The translations under genes and the position numbers were made by a program. From Chlorobium sp. (lineage in GTDB: Bacteria > Bacteroidota > Chlorobiia > Chlorobiales > Chlorobiaceae), in NCBI GenBank assembly GCA_005843835.1, contig SZXZ01000112.1, positions 1-51,213 on the forward strand: 51,213 nt of DNA, in the 5' to 3' direction. How positions within the stretch are numbered: the stretch's first letter is position 1; every line of letters starts with the position of its first letter. This document shows, in pieces, positions 16,107 to 26,017 of the stretch. The notes below the pieces were generated by a model. That model did no database searches, was not told where the DNA came from, and worked only from the letters and a program-made list of their open reading frames with translations.

Positions 16107-19100
16107 ATGCTTCATGAAAATCTTTTAAATACTAGCATGAGTACCATCTTCAAAGGCGCAATTTTCGATCTTGACGGAGTCATAACGGGAACGGCAAAAG
16201 TACATAGCCTTGCCTGGGAGTCGATGTTTAATTCGTTTCTGAAAAACTATGCGGAAATCAATGACGAACCTTATGTTCCATTTGATCCTGCTCACGATTA
16301 TCATCGATATGTTGACGGTAAGCCTCGCATGGAGGGTGTTAAAAGCTTTCTTTTGTCGCGGGATATTGAACTGCCCTTTGGAGAACTTGACGATATTCCT
16401 GAAAAGGAGACTGTCTGCGGTCTCGGGAACCGAAAAAATAACCTTTTTACTGAAATCCTGATCAAGGAGGGCCCGGAGGTCTACACCTCTTCGGTCGACC
16501 TCATTAACGAACTGATAGCAAAAGGCATCAGAATCGGTATTGCTTCTTCCAGCTGCAACTGCAGGCTTATTCTTCAGCTGGCAAATCTCGAACATCTTTT
16601 TGAGACCCGTGTTGACGGTGAAGTCTCCATCGAACTTGGATTGAAGGGTAAGCCGAACCCTGATATTTTTGTAAGGGCAGCCCAGAATTTAGGTCTTGAA
16701 CCTCATGAATGTGTTGTTGTTGAGGATGCTATTTCGGGTGTACAGGCAGGATCACGCGGCAATTTTGGAATGGTGCTTGGTATTGCCCGCGATATAGAGG
16801 GATCCAAACTCAGGGAGCAGGGCGCTGATATTGTGGTCAGGGATCTTGGAGAAATTACCATTGCCGATATCGAATCATGGTTCAATGAAGGTCTGGATTT
16901 TGAAGGCTGGAATCTTACCTATACTGATTATTCCGCAAAAGATGAGAAGCTGAGGGAAACCCTTACGTCTACAGGCAATGGATACATGGGTGTACGCGGC
17001 GCCTATGACGGGTCAACGATATCTCACTACCATTATCCGGGAACTTATATAGCAGGCATTTTCAACAGAGTTCCTTCTGAAGTGCACGGACAAACAATTT
17101 TTAATAATGATTTTGTTAATACTCCGAACTGGCTTCCGATTGAGTTCAGAATTAACGGCGGTGAATTTATTGATCCTTATGATCAGAAAATACTCAGCTA
17201 CCAGCAGAACCTGAACTTCCGGAACGGGTTGATGACGCGTGATTTAGTTATTCAGGACAATCTTGGAAGGATATCGAGCATCCATTCCGATAGGTTTACC
17301 AGTATGGCTGATCCGCATCGTTGTGCCATTGCCTTTACTTTTAAACCCGTCAATTATACCGCTGTTGTTGAATTTAAATCATCAATTGACGGGACGGTAC
17401 AAAACAAGAATGTTGCCCGTTATAACGGGCTTACAAGCGATCATCTGGAACACATTTCCAGTACCCGCGAAGACGATGTGATGCTGCTTCATGTTCGAAC
17501 CAATGTATCGCATTACGGTATTGTGACCGCGGCAAAAACCAAGGTTTTGAATCATGGAAAGCAGGTGGATATTGATCGGACAACAATAAGTGATTCCCGC
17601 TATGTCGCGGAGCTTTTTAAAGTGTCGCTGACGCCAAACAAAAGCTGCACTATAGAGAAATTGGTCTCTATCCATACAACGCTTGATAAAAATAATCCTG
17701 ATCCGGTAAAGGCGGCTAAACGTGCCCTTGAAGGCAAGGATACTTTTGATTCCCTGTTTACAACCCATGCTGATGCCTGGCAGAAGATATGGGAGAAAGC
17801 GGATATTGTTATTGAAGGTGACCGGTTCAGCCAGAAATTGTTGAGACTGCACAGCTATCATATGATGTGTACCGCTTCGCCGCACAATCCATCGATTGAT
17901 GCTGGAATGCCGGCCCGTGGCTTGAATGGTGAAGCATACCGAGGCCATATTTTCTGGGATGAAATTTTTATTCTGCCGTTTTTCAATCGGCATTTCCCTG
18001 ATATCTCCAAGGCTCTTCTGATGTATCGATATAACCGTCTTGACCCTGCAAGGGAGTACGCACGTGAGCATGGATACAAGGGAGCCATGTTCCCCTGGCA
18101 GACTGCTGATGACGGCCGTGAGGACACTCAGATTCTACACTTCAATCCAAAAAGCGGTGCCTGGGGACCTGACCTCAGCAGCCTTCAGCGACACGTTTCG
18201 ATTGCAGTCTTCTATAATGTTTGGCGCTACATCTACGATACTGACGACACGCAGTTCCTCAATGAGTACGGTGCGGAACTGATGTTTGAAATTGCAAGAT
18301 TCTGGGCTTCAATAGCGACCTATTCGCTTGATACAGGAAAGTATCATATAGAGGGAGTCATGGGGCCTGATGAGTTTCATGAAACTCTGCCGGGCAGCGG
18401 CAAAGAGGGACTAAAGGACAATTCGTACACGAATATCATGGCTGTATGGCTTTTTCAAAAAGCTGCTGAAATCGGTGAAAAAATCGATCCGGCTGTTTTA
18501 AGAAAACTCATTACTAAAATTCATCTTGGATTTGATGAACTCAAGCAATGGACGGATATAAGCAGAAACATGAATATCCTCGTCAATGGCGAGGGCGTTC
18601 TGGAACAGTTTGAAGGGTACAATTCACTCAAGGAACTTGACTGGCCGCATTACCGAGCCCGTTACGGCAATATCCACCGCATGGACAGGATATTGAAAGC
18701 TGAGGGAGACACCCCTGATCTTTACAAGGTTGCCAAACAGCCTGATGTTTTGATGACTTTTTATACCCTCTCGCCTGGTGAAGTTGCAGAACTGCTTAAC
18801 AAGATAGGGTATAAAATTCCTGATGACATGACTTTGGTCAGAAACAACTATGCTTTCTACGAACCAAGGACAAGCCATGGATCAACCTTGAGCAAGGTGG
18901 TTCACAGCATCATATCCAGTTATCTTCATGATGGCCATGAAATGGCATGGAAATGGTTTTCAGAGGCTCTTAAAAGTGATATTAAAGACACACAAGGCGG
19001 CACCACTCAGGAAGGTATACATTGCGGAGTTATGGCGGGAACCCTGGATACGGTCATCCGGTATTTTGCGGGAATCTCGTTTTACAATGAAAAACTCAAT

Positions 19101-19301
19101 GTGCATCCTAACAGACCTGATCACTGGAAAAAACTTACCCTCAAGATCTGTTTCAGAAAAAACCGTTACACCATCACCGTTGAACAACATGACATTATTG
19201 TAACACTTCTTGAAGCTGAAGGAGATGAGGCGCCTGCATGTATCGCTGGAATTCATCTCACCTTGAAAAAGGGAGTCCCCTATCATTCCGCGTCGAATTG
19301 A
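16107..19301 (+). CDS. Beta-phosphoglucomutase / GH65 glycoside phosphorylase fusion
   Basis: A fused two-enzyme protein of 1064 residues. Residues 15-260 are a HAD-type beta-phosphoglucomutase: [18 protein letters not shown] (Asp21 and Asp23), the [10 protein letters not shown] phosphate site, and KPNPDIF and [11 protein letters not shown]. Residues 270-1064 are a GH65 (alpha/alpha)6-barrel phosphorylase with its N-terminal beta-sandwich, the MGPDEFHE catalytic acid (Glu756) and the phosphate-binding SHGSTLS (about 923-929). GH65 phosphorylases split maltose, trehalose, kojibiose or nigerose with phosphate to glucose plus beta-glucose-1-phosphate; the fused mutase would turn the latter into glucose-6-phosphate. 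Specificity is not readable. The start may be ATG 16107 or ATG 16137; neither has a good ribosome site. A strong terminator follows at 19309. Confidence 0.9.
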   Translation: MLHENLLNTSMSTIFKGAIFDLDGVITGTAKVHSLAWESMFNSFLKNYAEINDEPYVPFDPAHDYHRYVDGKPRMEGVKSFLLSRDIELPFGELDDIPEKETVCGLGNRKNNLFTEILIKEGPEVYTSSVDLINELIAKGIRIGIASSSCNCRLILQLANLEHLFETRVDGEVSIELGLKGKPNPDIFVRAAQNLGLEPHECVVVEDAISGVQAGSRGNFGMVLGIARDIEGSKLREQGADIVVRDLGEITIADIESWFNEGLDFEGWNLTYTDYSAKDEKLRETLTSTGNGYMGVRGAYDGSTISHYHYPGTYIAGIFNRVPSEVHGQTIFNNDFVNTPNWLPIEFRINGGEFIDPYDQKILSYQQNLNFRNGLMTRDLVIQDNLGRISSIHSDRFTSMADPHRCAIAFTFKPVNYTAVVEFKSSIDGTVQNKNVARYNGLTSDHLEHISSTREDDVMLLHVRTNVSHYGIVTAAKTKVLNHGKQVDIDRTTISDSRYVAELFKVSLTPNKSCTIEKLVSIHTTLDKNNPDPVKAAKRALEGKDTFDSLFTTHADAWQKIWEKADIVIEGDRFSQKLLRLHSYHMMCTASPHNPSIDAGMPARGLNGEAYRGHIFWDEIFILPFFNRHFPDISKALLMYRYNRLDPAREYAREHGYKGAMFPWQTADDGREDTQILHFNPKSGAWGPDLSSLQRHVSIAVFYNVWRYIYDTDDTQFLNEYGAELMFEIARFWASIATYSLDTGKYHIEGVMGPDEFHETLPGSGKEGLKDNSYTNIMAVWLFQKAAEIGEKIDPAVLRKLITKIHLGFDELKQWTDISRNMNILVNGEGVLEQFEGYNSLKELDWPHYRARYGNIHRMDRILKAEGDTPDLYKVAKQPDVLMTFYTLSPGEVAELLNKIGYKIPDDMTLVRNNYAFYEPRTSHGSTLSKVVHSIISSYLHDGHEMAWKWFSEALKSDIKDTQGGTTQEGIHCGVMAGTLDTVIRYFAGISFYNEKLNVHPNRPDHWKKLTLKICFRKNRYTITVEQHDIIVTLLEAEGDEAPACIAGIHLTLKKGVPYHSASN

Positions 19302-19308
19302 CTGCTTT

Positions 19309-19338
19309 TGAAGGCTGTTATGCAGCCTTCATTTTTTT
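19309..19338 (+). terminator. Intrinsic terminator after the GH65 fusion gene
   Basis: A 9-bp perfect stem (TGAAGGCTG 19309-19317 with CAGCCTTCA 19323-19331) with a TTATG loop is followed directly by seven T residues (19332-19338). It lies 8 bases after the stop codon of the fusion gene and before queA. This is a textbook rho-independent terminator in the plus direction. Confidence 0.9.
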
Positions 19339-19409
19339 GATTTTTGTGCCTATAAAGCGTATAATGGCTTTTTACTTCTTTTTTTTGTTTACTTATTGTT
19401 TTGTTGACT

Positions 19410-20450
19410 ATGCGTCTTTCTAATTTTCGATTTACCCTGCCTAAAAGTAAAATTGCCGAAGAGCCTGCCTCGCCTCGGGATAGTTGCAAAATGATGGTTC
19501 TTAACCGGCGGAAAAAAGATATTGAGCACAAAGTTTTCACCGATATAGCCTCTTATTTTAAAAAGGGAGACTTGCTGGTTTTGAACAACAGCAGAGTTTT
19601 TCCTGCTAAAATATTTGGTCAAAAGGAAAAAACTGATGCAAAAATCGAAGTGTTTCTGTTGAGGGTTTTGAACAAGGAAGCCGGATTGTGGGATGTACTT
19701 GTTGATCCGGCAAGAAAAGTCAGGGTGGGGAACAAAATATATTTTGAGGAAGATGTCGTCGCTGAAGTAGTTGACAATACAACTTCTCGAGGAAGAACCA
19801 TCCGGTTTCTTAATCCTGATATTGATGTGTTCAGCCTTGTTGAAAGAATCGGTACCATACCCCTTCCGCCTTATTTTACCCGTTCTGCAATTTTGTCGGA
19901 CAGGGAGAACTACCAGACTACCTATGCCAGCCAGACAGGAGCTGTCGTTGCTCCTATGGCCGGACTGCATTTTACCATGCCTCTCCTTCAGAAAATCCAG
20001 AAAATAGGGGTTAAAATTCTCCCTATTACTCTTCATCCAAGCTTGAGCACCTTTAACGCTATTGAGGTTGAGGATGTCTCAAAGCATAAAATGGATTCGG
20101 AATATTTTAATATTCCTTACCAGACAGCAATGGATATCAATGACACTAAGGTTAACAAGACCGGTAGGGTCATAGCGGTTGGAACGACAACGTGTCGTGT
20201 GCTTGAGGCAAATGCGACAGTTGACGGCAAAATCAAATTCGGCAGGGGCTGGACAGATAAATTTATCTATCCTCCATATCAGTTCAAGGTAACTGACGCT
20301 CTTGTAACTAATTTTCAGCTTCCTGAGACCACTCTTCTGATGGCTGTCAGTGCTTTTGCAGAACACCGCCTGCTTATGGAAGCCTATAAAATAGCGCTCA
20401 AAGATGATTATCGGTTTCTGGCGTATGGTGATGCCATGTTTATTCATTAA
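19410..20450 (+). CDS. queA: S-adenosylmethionine:tRNA ribosyltransferase-isomerase
   Basis: QueA transfers and isomerises the ribose of SAM onto preQ1 in tRNA, giving epoxyqueuosine at wobble position 34. The 346-residue product shows the family signatures FTLPKSKIAEEPASPRD near the start, LLVLNNSRVFPAKIFG, IPLPPYFTR, YQTTYASQTGAVVAPMAGLHFT and TLHPSLSTF, and near the end the YPPYQFKVTDALVTNFQLPETTLLM block. ATG 19410 is chosen; a TTG at 19401 in frame is less likely. No obvious Shine-Dalgarno sequence is seen. The gene is followed by ispD 28 bases downstream. Confidence 0.97.
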   Translation: MRLSNFRFTLPKSKIAEEPASPRDSCKMMVLNRRKKDIEHKVFTDIASYFKKGDLLVLNNSRVFPAKIFGQKEKTDAKIEVFLLRVLNKEAGLWDVLVDPARKVRVGNKIYFEEDVVAEVVDNTTSRGRTIRFLNPDIDVFSLVERIGTIPLPPYFTRSAILSDRENYQTTYASQTGAVVAPMAGLHFTMPLLQKIQKIGVKILPITLHPSLSTFNAIEVEDVSKHKMDSEYFNIPYQTAMDINDTKVNKTGRVIAVGTTTCRVLEANATVDGKIKFGRGWTDKFIYPPYQFKVTDALVTNFQLPETTLLMAVSAFAEHRLLMEAYKIALKDDYRFLAYGDAMFIH

Positions 20451-20478
20451 ACCCTGAAAAGGTCTCACCCGGATTACT

Positions 20479-21210
20479 ATGAATGCGATTGCCATTATAG
20501 CAGCAAGCGGCATCGGGAAACGGATGCAGCTGAAAGGGGGACAGAGCAAACAGATGCTTGAAATCGCAGGGTTTCCAGTCATTCACCACACCATCAAAGC
20601 TTTTGAAGAGGCATCCTCTGTAGGAGCGATTTATATAGCTACCAAAAGTGAAAACATAGCGACACTCGAAGCTATGGCAATGTCATCAGGTTTCTGCAAG
20701 GTGAAGGCTGTTCTTGAGGGCGGAAAAGAACGGCAGGATTCTGTGAACAACTGCATCAAGGCAATAGAACACGACATTCGCATTACCGGTCATGTTCCAG
20801 ACACGATTCTGGTTCATGACGGTGCCCGCCCGTTTATTCAACCTGAGGAGATTGATGAAATATCGCGACTTTCACTGCAGTTCGGAGCTTGTGTACCAGC
20901 TACCAGACCTAAGGATACCATCAAGTTTATAGGTTCTAATCCTCTTTTTTTCGGTGAGACTCCTGACCGGAGCAGACTGCTTCAGGTTCAGACACCTCAG
21001 GGCTTTCAGTGCGGTCTGCTTATACAGGCTCACGAACAGGCTGAACTTGAGCACTGGTATGCAACAGATGATGCTGCGCTGGTAGAACGTTTTTTCCCTG
21101 AACAGTCCATCAAAATTTTTGAGATGGGATATCATAATATAAAAATTACAACTCCTGAAGATATTCCTGTTGCTGAAGCTATTTTTGCACAAAGAGGGTT
21201 TCGGCCGTAA
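20479..21210 (+). CDS. ispD: 2-C-methyl-D-erythritol 4-phosphate cytidylyltransferase
   Basis: IspD makes CDP-methylerythritol from MEP and CTP, the third step of the non-mevalonate isoprenoid pathway, which here would feed quinone, carotenoid and chlorophyll tails. The 243 residues carry the nucleotide-binding start AIIAASGIGKRM (Gly-rich loop with Arg and Lys), SKQMLEIAGFPVIHHTI, VHDGARPFI, ATRPKDTIK and QTPQGFQ. A common variant has AAGxGxRM; here it is AASGIGKRM, which is still compatible. It follows queA by 28 bases, and the two tRNA genes lie 82 bases downstream. Confidence 0.96.
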   Translation: MNAIAIIAASGIGKRMQLKGGQSKQMLEIAGFPVIHHTIKAFEEASSVGAIYIATKSENIATLEAMAMSSGFCKVKAVLEGGKERQDSVNNCIKAIEHDIRITGHVPDTILVHDGARPFIQPEEIDEISRLSLQFGACVPATRPKDTIKFIGSNPLFFGETPDRSRLLQVQTPQGFQCGLLIQAHEQAELEHWYATDDAALVERFFPEQSIKIFEMGYHNIKITTPEDIPVAEAIFAQRGFRP

Positions 21211-21292
21211 GTGCAGATGAAAAAGAACAAATAAAACATTACCATAGCTTGTTTATTCATTGATGCTATGGTATATTTTCAGCCCGGAAAAT

Positions 21293-21369
21293 GGTGAGGT
21301 AGCTCAGTTGGTTAGAGCACAGGATTCATAACCCTGAGGTCGAGGGTTCAACTCCCTCTCTCACCACCA
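21293..21369 (+). tRNA. tRNA-Met (CAT), elongator type, CCA encoded
   Basis: A full cloverleaf of 77 nt. The acceptor stem GGTGAGG pairs with TCTCACC (one G-U), the D arm is GCTC..GAGC, the anticodon loop is TTCATAA with anticodon CAT, and the T arm GAGGG/CCCTC holds the loop TTCAACT. Discriminator A and CCA are encoded at 21366-21369. The acceptor starts with a G-C pair, so it is not an initiator. The last anticodon-stem pair (A-C) is a mismatch. A tRNA-Ile2 with lysidine is a formal alternative for any CAT tRNA, but the stem context fits elongator methionine. Confidence 0.92.
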
Positions 21370-21376
21370 TGGAAAA

Positions 21377-21449
21377 GCGGGTGTAACTCAGTTGGTAGAG
21401 TGTTTGCTTCCCAAGCAAAATGTCGCGAGTTCGAATCTCGTCACCCGCT
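21377..21449 (+). tRNA. tRNA-Gly (CCC)
   Basis: A cloverleaf of 73 nt that starts 7 bases after the tRNA-Met gene. The acceptor stem is GCGGGTG/CACCCGC, the anticodon stem TTTGC/GCAAA holds the loop TTCCCAA with anticodon CCC, and the T loop is TTCGAAT. The discriminator is U, as usual for glycine. The 3' CCA is not encoded (CTC follows), unlike in its neighbour, so a nucleotidyltransferase must add it. The two tRNAs are probably processed from one transcript with ispD or with the downstream thioesterase gene. Confidence 0.93.
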
Positions 21450-21496
21450 CTCTTTTCCCCTCGCTTATCTTTTTTTACCAGCCCATTACCTTTCTT

Positions 21497-21955
21497 ATGA
21501 CAAAATCTTCTATTTTTTTTGCTCCGGTAACTGTTGAAGACATCAACACCACTCAGATCATTGACGGTCAGATGTCACGTCATCTTGGAATTGAGATGAC
21601 TGAAATCGGACCGGATTTTATGACGGCAAAAATGCCCGTTGATCACCGTACTATCCAGCGTATCGGAATTCTGCACGGGGGGGCTTCACTGGCGCTGGCT
21701 GAAACTGTCGGCAGTATTGCTGCGTCCTTCTGCGTTGACCGGGACTCTTTTTACATTGTGGGGCAGGAAATAAATGCCAATCATATCCGTCCTGTCAGGA
21801 CTGGATTTGTCTATGCTACCGCCACTCCCCTGCACCTTGGAAAAAGCTCACAGGTATGGGATATCAAAGTTAGAAACGAAGAAGGTAAATTGACTTGTGT
21901 CAGTCGCTTTACCGTTGCTGTCCTGAAAAGAGAAACGACAAGCCCCGCAGGCTGA
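21497..21955 (+). CDS. Hotdog-fold acyl-CoA thioesterase, MenI/YdiI-like
   Basis: A 152-residue single hotdog domain. The core GILHGGASLALAETVGSIAA, with catalytic Glu69, and the later GQEINANHIRPVRTG and PLHLGKSSQVWDI segments match E. coli YdiI closely by eye. YdiI/MenI hydrolyses 1,4-dihydroxy-2-naphthoyl-CoA in menaquinone synthesis, a pathway green sulfur bacteria need for photosynthetic electron transport. That assignment is likely but not certain, because related hotdog enzymes act on other acyl-CoAs. The ATG 21497 start is chosen; the frame is open upstream only because it runs through the tRNA-Gly gene. The radical SAM gene lies 105 bases downstream. Confidence 0.82.
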   Translation: MTKSSIFFAPVTVEDINTTQIIDGQMSRHLGIEMTEIGPDFMTAKMPVDHRTIQRIGILHGGASLALAETVGSIAASFCVDRDSFYIVGQEINANHIRPVRTGFVYATATPLHLGKSSQVWDIKVRNEEGKLTCVSRFTVAVLKRETTSPAG

Positions 21956-22060
21956 TACTTCATGTAATTTCAAAATGGCAGGACAGTTTCAAAAAACTTT
22001 TCCTACCTTGTTTCTTTCTCGTTGTAACGGTTTTTTACACTTATTGCAGAATTAAGAGGC

Positions 22061-23470
22061 ATGCAGACCTTATCATCAGACATTGTTGTTTCATCGCTTG
22101 ACCAAGCTCCAGATTTTTCAGAGAAAATTCTTCAGCAACTTGCCGCTGAGCAAAAATCACGAAAGAGATGGCTATTAATTCAGCCGATCAGCAACACCAG
22201 CATGATGGTGGATTCCGGTACGGTCAGTATGCCGTTAAACCTGATCATGGTTGCAACACTTGTAGGAAAGCTGTTTGATGTAACCTTTATTGATGAACGT
22301 CTTGGCGATAAGGTCCCGGAGGATTTTTCCGGGTTTGACGTTGTTGCCATAACCTCCCGGACACTCAATGCATCAAAAGCATACAAGATCGCTGATAATG
22401 CTCTCCGTCAGGGTAGAACCGTGATTCTTGGCGGTGTGCATCCCACAATGCTGCATGAAGAGGCATCCTCACACTGCACCAGTGTGGTTTATGGTGAGAT
22501 AGAGTCTATTTGGACGGAACTGGCCACTGATGTGCTGAAAGGCACCATGCAGAGCGTTTACAGGGCAAAGGAGCTTAAGCCGATGAGTGCCATGCTGCAT
22601 CCTGATTTCAGTTATGCTCTTTCCTCAAAAAATGCCAAGAAGTACAGTACCAGAATACCTGTGCTTGCAACGAAAGGATGCCCTGTCGGATGCAACTTTT
22701 GTACGACACCAACAGTCTATGGCAAAAGCTACCGGTATAGGGAGCTTGATCTTGTGCTTGATGAAATGCGCTATCATCAGCAGCGGCTTGGCAAGAAAAA
22801 TGTAAATTTTTCCTTTATGGACGATAATATCAGTTTTCGTCCTAAGTATTTCATGACACTGCTTGAAGAAATGGCAAAACTGGGAGTGCACTGGAATGCC
22901 AATATCTCCATGAACTTTCTTGATAAACCCGAAGTAGCAGCACTTGCTGGTCGTTCAGGATGCGACTTGCTCAGCATCGGGTTTGAATCGCTCAATCCTG
23001 AAACGATCAAAAGCGTTCAGAAAGGGTCCAACCGGCTTGGCAGTTATGAACAGGTGGTAAGCAACCTGCATAATAACGGTATCGCTATTCAGGGTTATTT
23101 TATGTTCGGGTTTGATAATGATACTGAGGAAAGCTTTCAGCTTACCTATGATTTTATTATGAAAAACAGGATTGAGTTTCCCGTTTTTTCCCTGGTTACT
23201 CCATTTCCCGGTACTCCATATTTTGACGAGATGAAACCCCGTATTCGTCATTTCGACTGGGACAAGTACGATACCTATCATTTTATGTTTGAACCGAATA
23301 AAATGAAGGGTGACAAGCTGCTGGAAAACTTTGTCAAACTTCAGCGTGAAGTGTATAAAGGTCGCGCTATTATGCAGCGGATGAAAGGTAAACCATTGAA
23401 CTGGATATGGCTGGCAAACTATATGATGCATCGATTTACCAACAAGCTTTCTCCTGAGTATTTTTACTGA
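22061..23470 (+). CDS. B12-binding radical SAM protein, possible bacteriochlorophyll side-chain methyltransferase
   Basis: A 469-residue protein with an N-terminal cobalamin-binding Rossmann domain (about 35-160: LLIQPISNTSM, DVTFIDERLGD, TVILGGVHPTML) and a radical SAM barrel with the 4Fe-4S motif CPVGCNFC (Cys207, 211, 214). The B12 domain lacks the DxHxxG ligand motif, as is usual in the BchE/HpnP group. In green sulfur bacteria two such proteins, BchQ and BchR, add methyl groups at C-8(2) and C-12(1) of bacteriochlorophylls c/d/e; length and style fit. I cannot tell which, or exclude a hopanoid methylase-like HpnP relative, from motifs alone. The start ATG 22061 follows AAGAGG immediately. 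The gene ends at a bidirectional terminator shared with aspS. Confidence 0.85.
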   Translation: MQTLSSDIVVSSLDQAPDFSEKILQQLAAEQKSRKRWLLIQPISNTSMMVDSGTVSMPLNLIMVATLVGKLFDVTFIDERLGDKVPEDFSGFDVVAITSRTLNASKAYKIADNALRQGRTVILGGVHPTMLHEEASSHCTSVVYGEIESIWTELATDVLKGTMQSVYRAKELKPMSAMLHPDFSYALSSKNAKKYSTRIPVLATKGCPVGCNFCTTPTVYGKSYRYRELDLVLDEMRYHQQRLGKKNVNFSFMDDNISFRPKYFMTLLEEMAKLGVHWNANISMNFLDKPEVAALAGRSGCDLLSIGFESLNPETIKSVQKGSNRLGSYEQVVSNLHNNGIAIQGYFMFGFDNDTEESFQLTYDFIMKNRIEFPVFSLVTPFPGTPYFDEMKPRIRHFDWDKYDTYHFMFEPNKMKGDKLLENFVKLQREVYKGRAIMQRMKGKPLNWIWLANYMMHRFTNKLSPEYFY

Positions 23471-23481
23471 TACTACTGCAT

Positions 23482-23516
23482 AACAAAAGAGGCTGACAAT
23501 GTCAGCCTCTTTTGTT
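23482..23516. terminator. Bidirectional terminator between the radical SAM gene and aspS
   Basis: A 16-bp perfect stem (AACAAAAGAGGCTGAC 23482-23497 with its complement 23501-23516) has an AAT loop. The A-rich outer left arm and T-rich outer right arm supply a T tract on either strand. It fills the 48-base gap between two convergent genes, so it probably stops both. Confidence 0.92.
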
Positions 23517-23518
23517 GT

Positions 23519-25339
23519 TTATTTCTTTTCTTCTTCCTTTTTTGGCAAATCAATCTTAAGATGCAGCTCACGAAGCTGTGCGGGTGAAACTTCCGACGGT
23601 GAGGACATCATAAGGTCCTGAGCCTGCTGGTTCATTGGGAACGCTATGACTTCGCGGATGTTCTGTTCGTCACACAAAATCATGACAAGGCGGTCCAGAC
23701 CCGGCGCAATACCTCCGTGGGGTGGCGCACCAAGCTTGAATGCCTCGATCATGTGACCAAAACGTCCGTCGACCTCTTCTTTTGCGTATCCGGCAATGCC
23801 GAATGCCTTATACATGATATCAGGTCTGTGGTTACGTATTGCTCCGCTTGAAAGTTCAATGCCATTACAGACGATATCGTACTGATATGCCAGGATATCG
23901 AGAGGAAGCATGTTTTCGAGTGCTTCCATTTCGCCTTGCGGCATAGAAAACGGATTGTGTGAAAAATCTATTTTTTTGGCTTCTTCGTTGTATTCATACA
24001 TCGGGAAGTCAACAATCCAGCAGAATGACAGTTCGTCTTTGTCGAGGGTGAAGAGTTCGCCGAAATAGGTTCTCATCCCCCCCATAATCTTGCAGGTGGA
24101 CTCCCATTTGCCGGCTCCGAAAAAGACAACGTCACCATGTTCCAAACCAAGATGCTGCTTGAGATGCGTGAGGTCCTCTTCTGAAAGAAACTTTACTACC
24201 GGGCCTTTAGGACCCTCTTCTTTAAATTGAATGTATGCCAGTCCTGCTGAACCGAGCTCCTTTGCCCTTTTTTCGGCTTTGTCGTAAAAGAGTCTTGATT
24301 CATTCCCCCGCCCTTTCAGGACGAGTGCTTTTACGCATGTCCCTTCTTTGGTGTTATTTGCAAACACTTTGAAGGCTGAGTTAACAAAGAGCGATGTAAC
24401 GTCACTGATTTCGAGGGGAATTCTAAGGTCGGGCTTGTCTGTTCCGTAGAGGTTCATGACCTCTTTATAGCTGATCCTGGGGAATGGGAACTGAGTGATT
24501 CTTTTTTTCGACATGGTCAGGGTAAGATGCTCGATCATGCCTTCAAGTATGGCAAAGAGATCATCCTGTTCTATAAAAGCCATTTCCATATCCAGCTGAT
24601 AAAACTCGCCGGGGCTACGATCGGCCCTGGCATCTTCGTCTCTGAAACAAGGTGCAATCTGGAAATAACGTGGAAAACCAGATACCATCAGAAGCTGCTT
24701 GAACTGCTGCGGTGCCTGTGGCAGGGCATAAAATTTTCCTGGATGAAGGCGACTCGGTACAAGAAAGTCTCGTGCTCCCTCAGGCGAACTTGAGGTTAGA
24801 ATCGGAGTTTGAATTTCAATAAACCCCTGGTCTTCAAGATAGCGGCGTACGGCTGCCGTCAGGCGGCTGCGGAAAATAATATTTTCATGAATTTTTTCTC
24901 GACGCAGATCAATAAAGCGATATTTAAGTCGTAATTCCTCAGACGTCGGCACTTCATCAGCGACCGGGAATGGTAACGGATGTGCGTTGCTTTCGATACG
25001 AATTTCTTTTACAACAACCTCAATTCCGCCTGATGCCAACCGGGGATTTACCGCTCCGGGACTCCGCAGGACAACAGTACCCTCAATGCTGATAACTGAT
25101 TCCACATGCAGCTGTTCGGCTTTAGCAAACAACTCCTGCTGTTCGGGCTGTATAACAAGCTGACTGATGCCGGTATGATCCCTCAGATCTATAAAAATCA
25201 ACCCGCCATGATCGCGTTTTCTATGGACCCATCCTGCAAGCTTGACAAGAGCATGCTCACGTTCCGGGCTTAATAACCCGCAATAATCAGAGCGAAACCG
25301 GTTTTTCAGAGTTTCGGTGCTCCATGCAGCTTTACTCAT
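23519..25339 (-). CDS. aspS: Aspartyl-tRNA synthetase
   Basis: A 606-residue class II synthetase of the bacterial type. It has an anticodon-binding OB fold (residues about 1-110: [26 protein letters not shown]), the catalytic core with motif 2 [21 protein letters not shown], the bacterial GAD insertion (about 290-420) and motif 3 [13 protein letters not shown] near 540. The length is typical (E. coli 590); the Lys/Glu tail is short and variable. Whether it is discriminating or also charges tRNA-Asn depends on GatCAB and asnS elsewhere and cannot be told here. It lies 96 bases downstream of dnaX on the same strand and ends at the shared terminator. Confidence 0.97.
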   Translation of the reverse strand: MSKAAWSTETLKNRFRSDYCGLLSPEREHALVKLAGWVHRKRDHGGLIFIDLRDHTGISQLVIQPEQQELFAKAEQLHVESVISIEGTVVLRSPGAVNPRLASGGIEVVVKEIRIESNAHPLPFPVADEVPTSEELRLKYRFIDLRREKIHENIIFRSRLTAAVRRYLEDQGFIEIQTPILTSSSPEGARDFLVPSRLHPGKFYALPQAPQQFKQLLMVSGFPRYFQIAPCFRDEDARADRSPGEFYQLDMEMAFIEQDDLFAILEGMIEHLTLTMSKKRITQFPFPRISYKEVMNLYGTDKPDLRIPLEISDVTSLFVNSAFKVFANNTKEGTCVKALVLKGRGNESRLFYDKAEKRAKELGSAGLAYIQFKEEGPKGPVVKFLSEEDLTHLKQHLGLEHGDVVFFGAGKWESTCKIMGGMRTYFGELFTLDKDELSFCWIVDFPMYEYNEEAKKIDFSHNPFSMPQGEMEALENMLPLDILAYQYDIVCNGIELSSGAIRNHRPDIMYKAFGIAGYAKEEVDGRFGHMIEAFKLGAPPHGGIAPGLDRLVMILCDEQNIREVIAFPMNQQAQDLMMSSPSEVSPAQLRELHLKIDLPKKEEEKK

Positions 25340-25435
25340 ATTATTCTATCGTCCTTTGGTATTGAAAAATTACAACTGAATGAAAAAACTGAATATGAAG
25401 AAATTTTAATAATTTATAAAACCTCTTCAGCTCAC

Positions 25436-26017
25436 TCAGTAAACAAGTTCTACCCCAAATTCTTTGACGAGGAACTTTATGACCTCATTTTTTTCTGAGA
25501 GTTCCTGAAAAAGGGTAAAAACGGTCTTCTCTTTTGTGCATGCATCTTTTTCGGCATCATAGAGAAGCCGGAGCCTCAACGGCAGTGCATAGAACTCTGA
25601 AACCTGTTTCTGGAGAATTGTCACGTCCTGCTGAAGCTCTTCATAGGAAAACTTTCTGCAGCAAACAATGTCCAGTACCCCGTCTGGACTGCAGGCGGCC
25701 AGTTCACATGACTGAAGGTGCGTTGCCATGAAGTTCTGGGATTTTCTTGCAACATGATCAAGAAACTGCCGCCATTCAACCTTGAGTGATTCAATATCTG
25801 CAACCCTTTCCAGACCTTCAGTATCTCCGGCAAGAATGGCATCAGACGATGGGCTGCTTCGAACATGCTGGGATAATGGATTGGAGGCAAAACCTGAAAG
25901 TTTTTTTTCCCATGATGCCAAGTCAAGATCCCCTTTGCCGGTGCTTTTAGCAACGGATGGAACTGCGGAAATAATCGGAGAAGGCGCTGCGGGTGCTTTC
26001 AGTGGCTTGTCAGGTGC
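25436..26017 (-). CDS. dnaX: DnaX tau C-terminal region, read after a -1 shift
   Basis: This is the -1 frame relative to the dnaX core, open without a stop from the base after the A10 run (GCA at 26017) to the TAG at 25436-25438: 193 codons. It begins with a Pro/Ala/Lys linker (APDKPLKAPAAPSP) and continues into a folded-looking region (ASWEKKLSGFA, VEWRQFLDHVARKSQNFMATHLQSCELA and a leucine-rich end). Domain and position match the C-terminal part of tau, which in other bacteria binds DnaB and the polymerase alpha subunit. It has no start of its own with a ribosome site (a TTG at 25921 is the first candidate), so expression should depend on slippage at 26018-26027. Joined to the core it gives about 585 residues. 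Confidence 0.8.
   Translation of the reverse strand, partial: APDKPLKAPAAPSPIISAVPSVAKSTGKGDLDLASWEKKLSGFASNPLSQHVRSSPSSDAILAGDTEGLERVADIESLKVEWRQFLDHVARKSQNFMATHLQSCELAACSPDGVLDIVCCRKFSYEELQQDVTILQKQVSEFYALPLRLRLLYDAEKDACTKEKTVFTLFQELSEKNEVIKFLVKEFGVELVY

Noticed and set aside
17382-18071. A 229-codon minus-strand frame opposite the GH65 fusion gene
   Set aside because: It lies wholly inside a strongly supported gene, has no protein family features and is Ser/Arg/Ile-rich as antisense frames are.
21392-21496. N-terminal extension of the MenI-like thioesterase starting inside tRNA-Gly
   Set aside because: The frame is open only because it runs across the tRNA gene; family similarity starts after ATG 21497.
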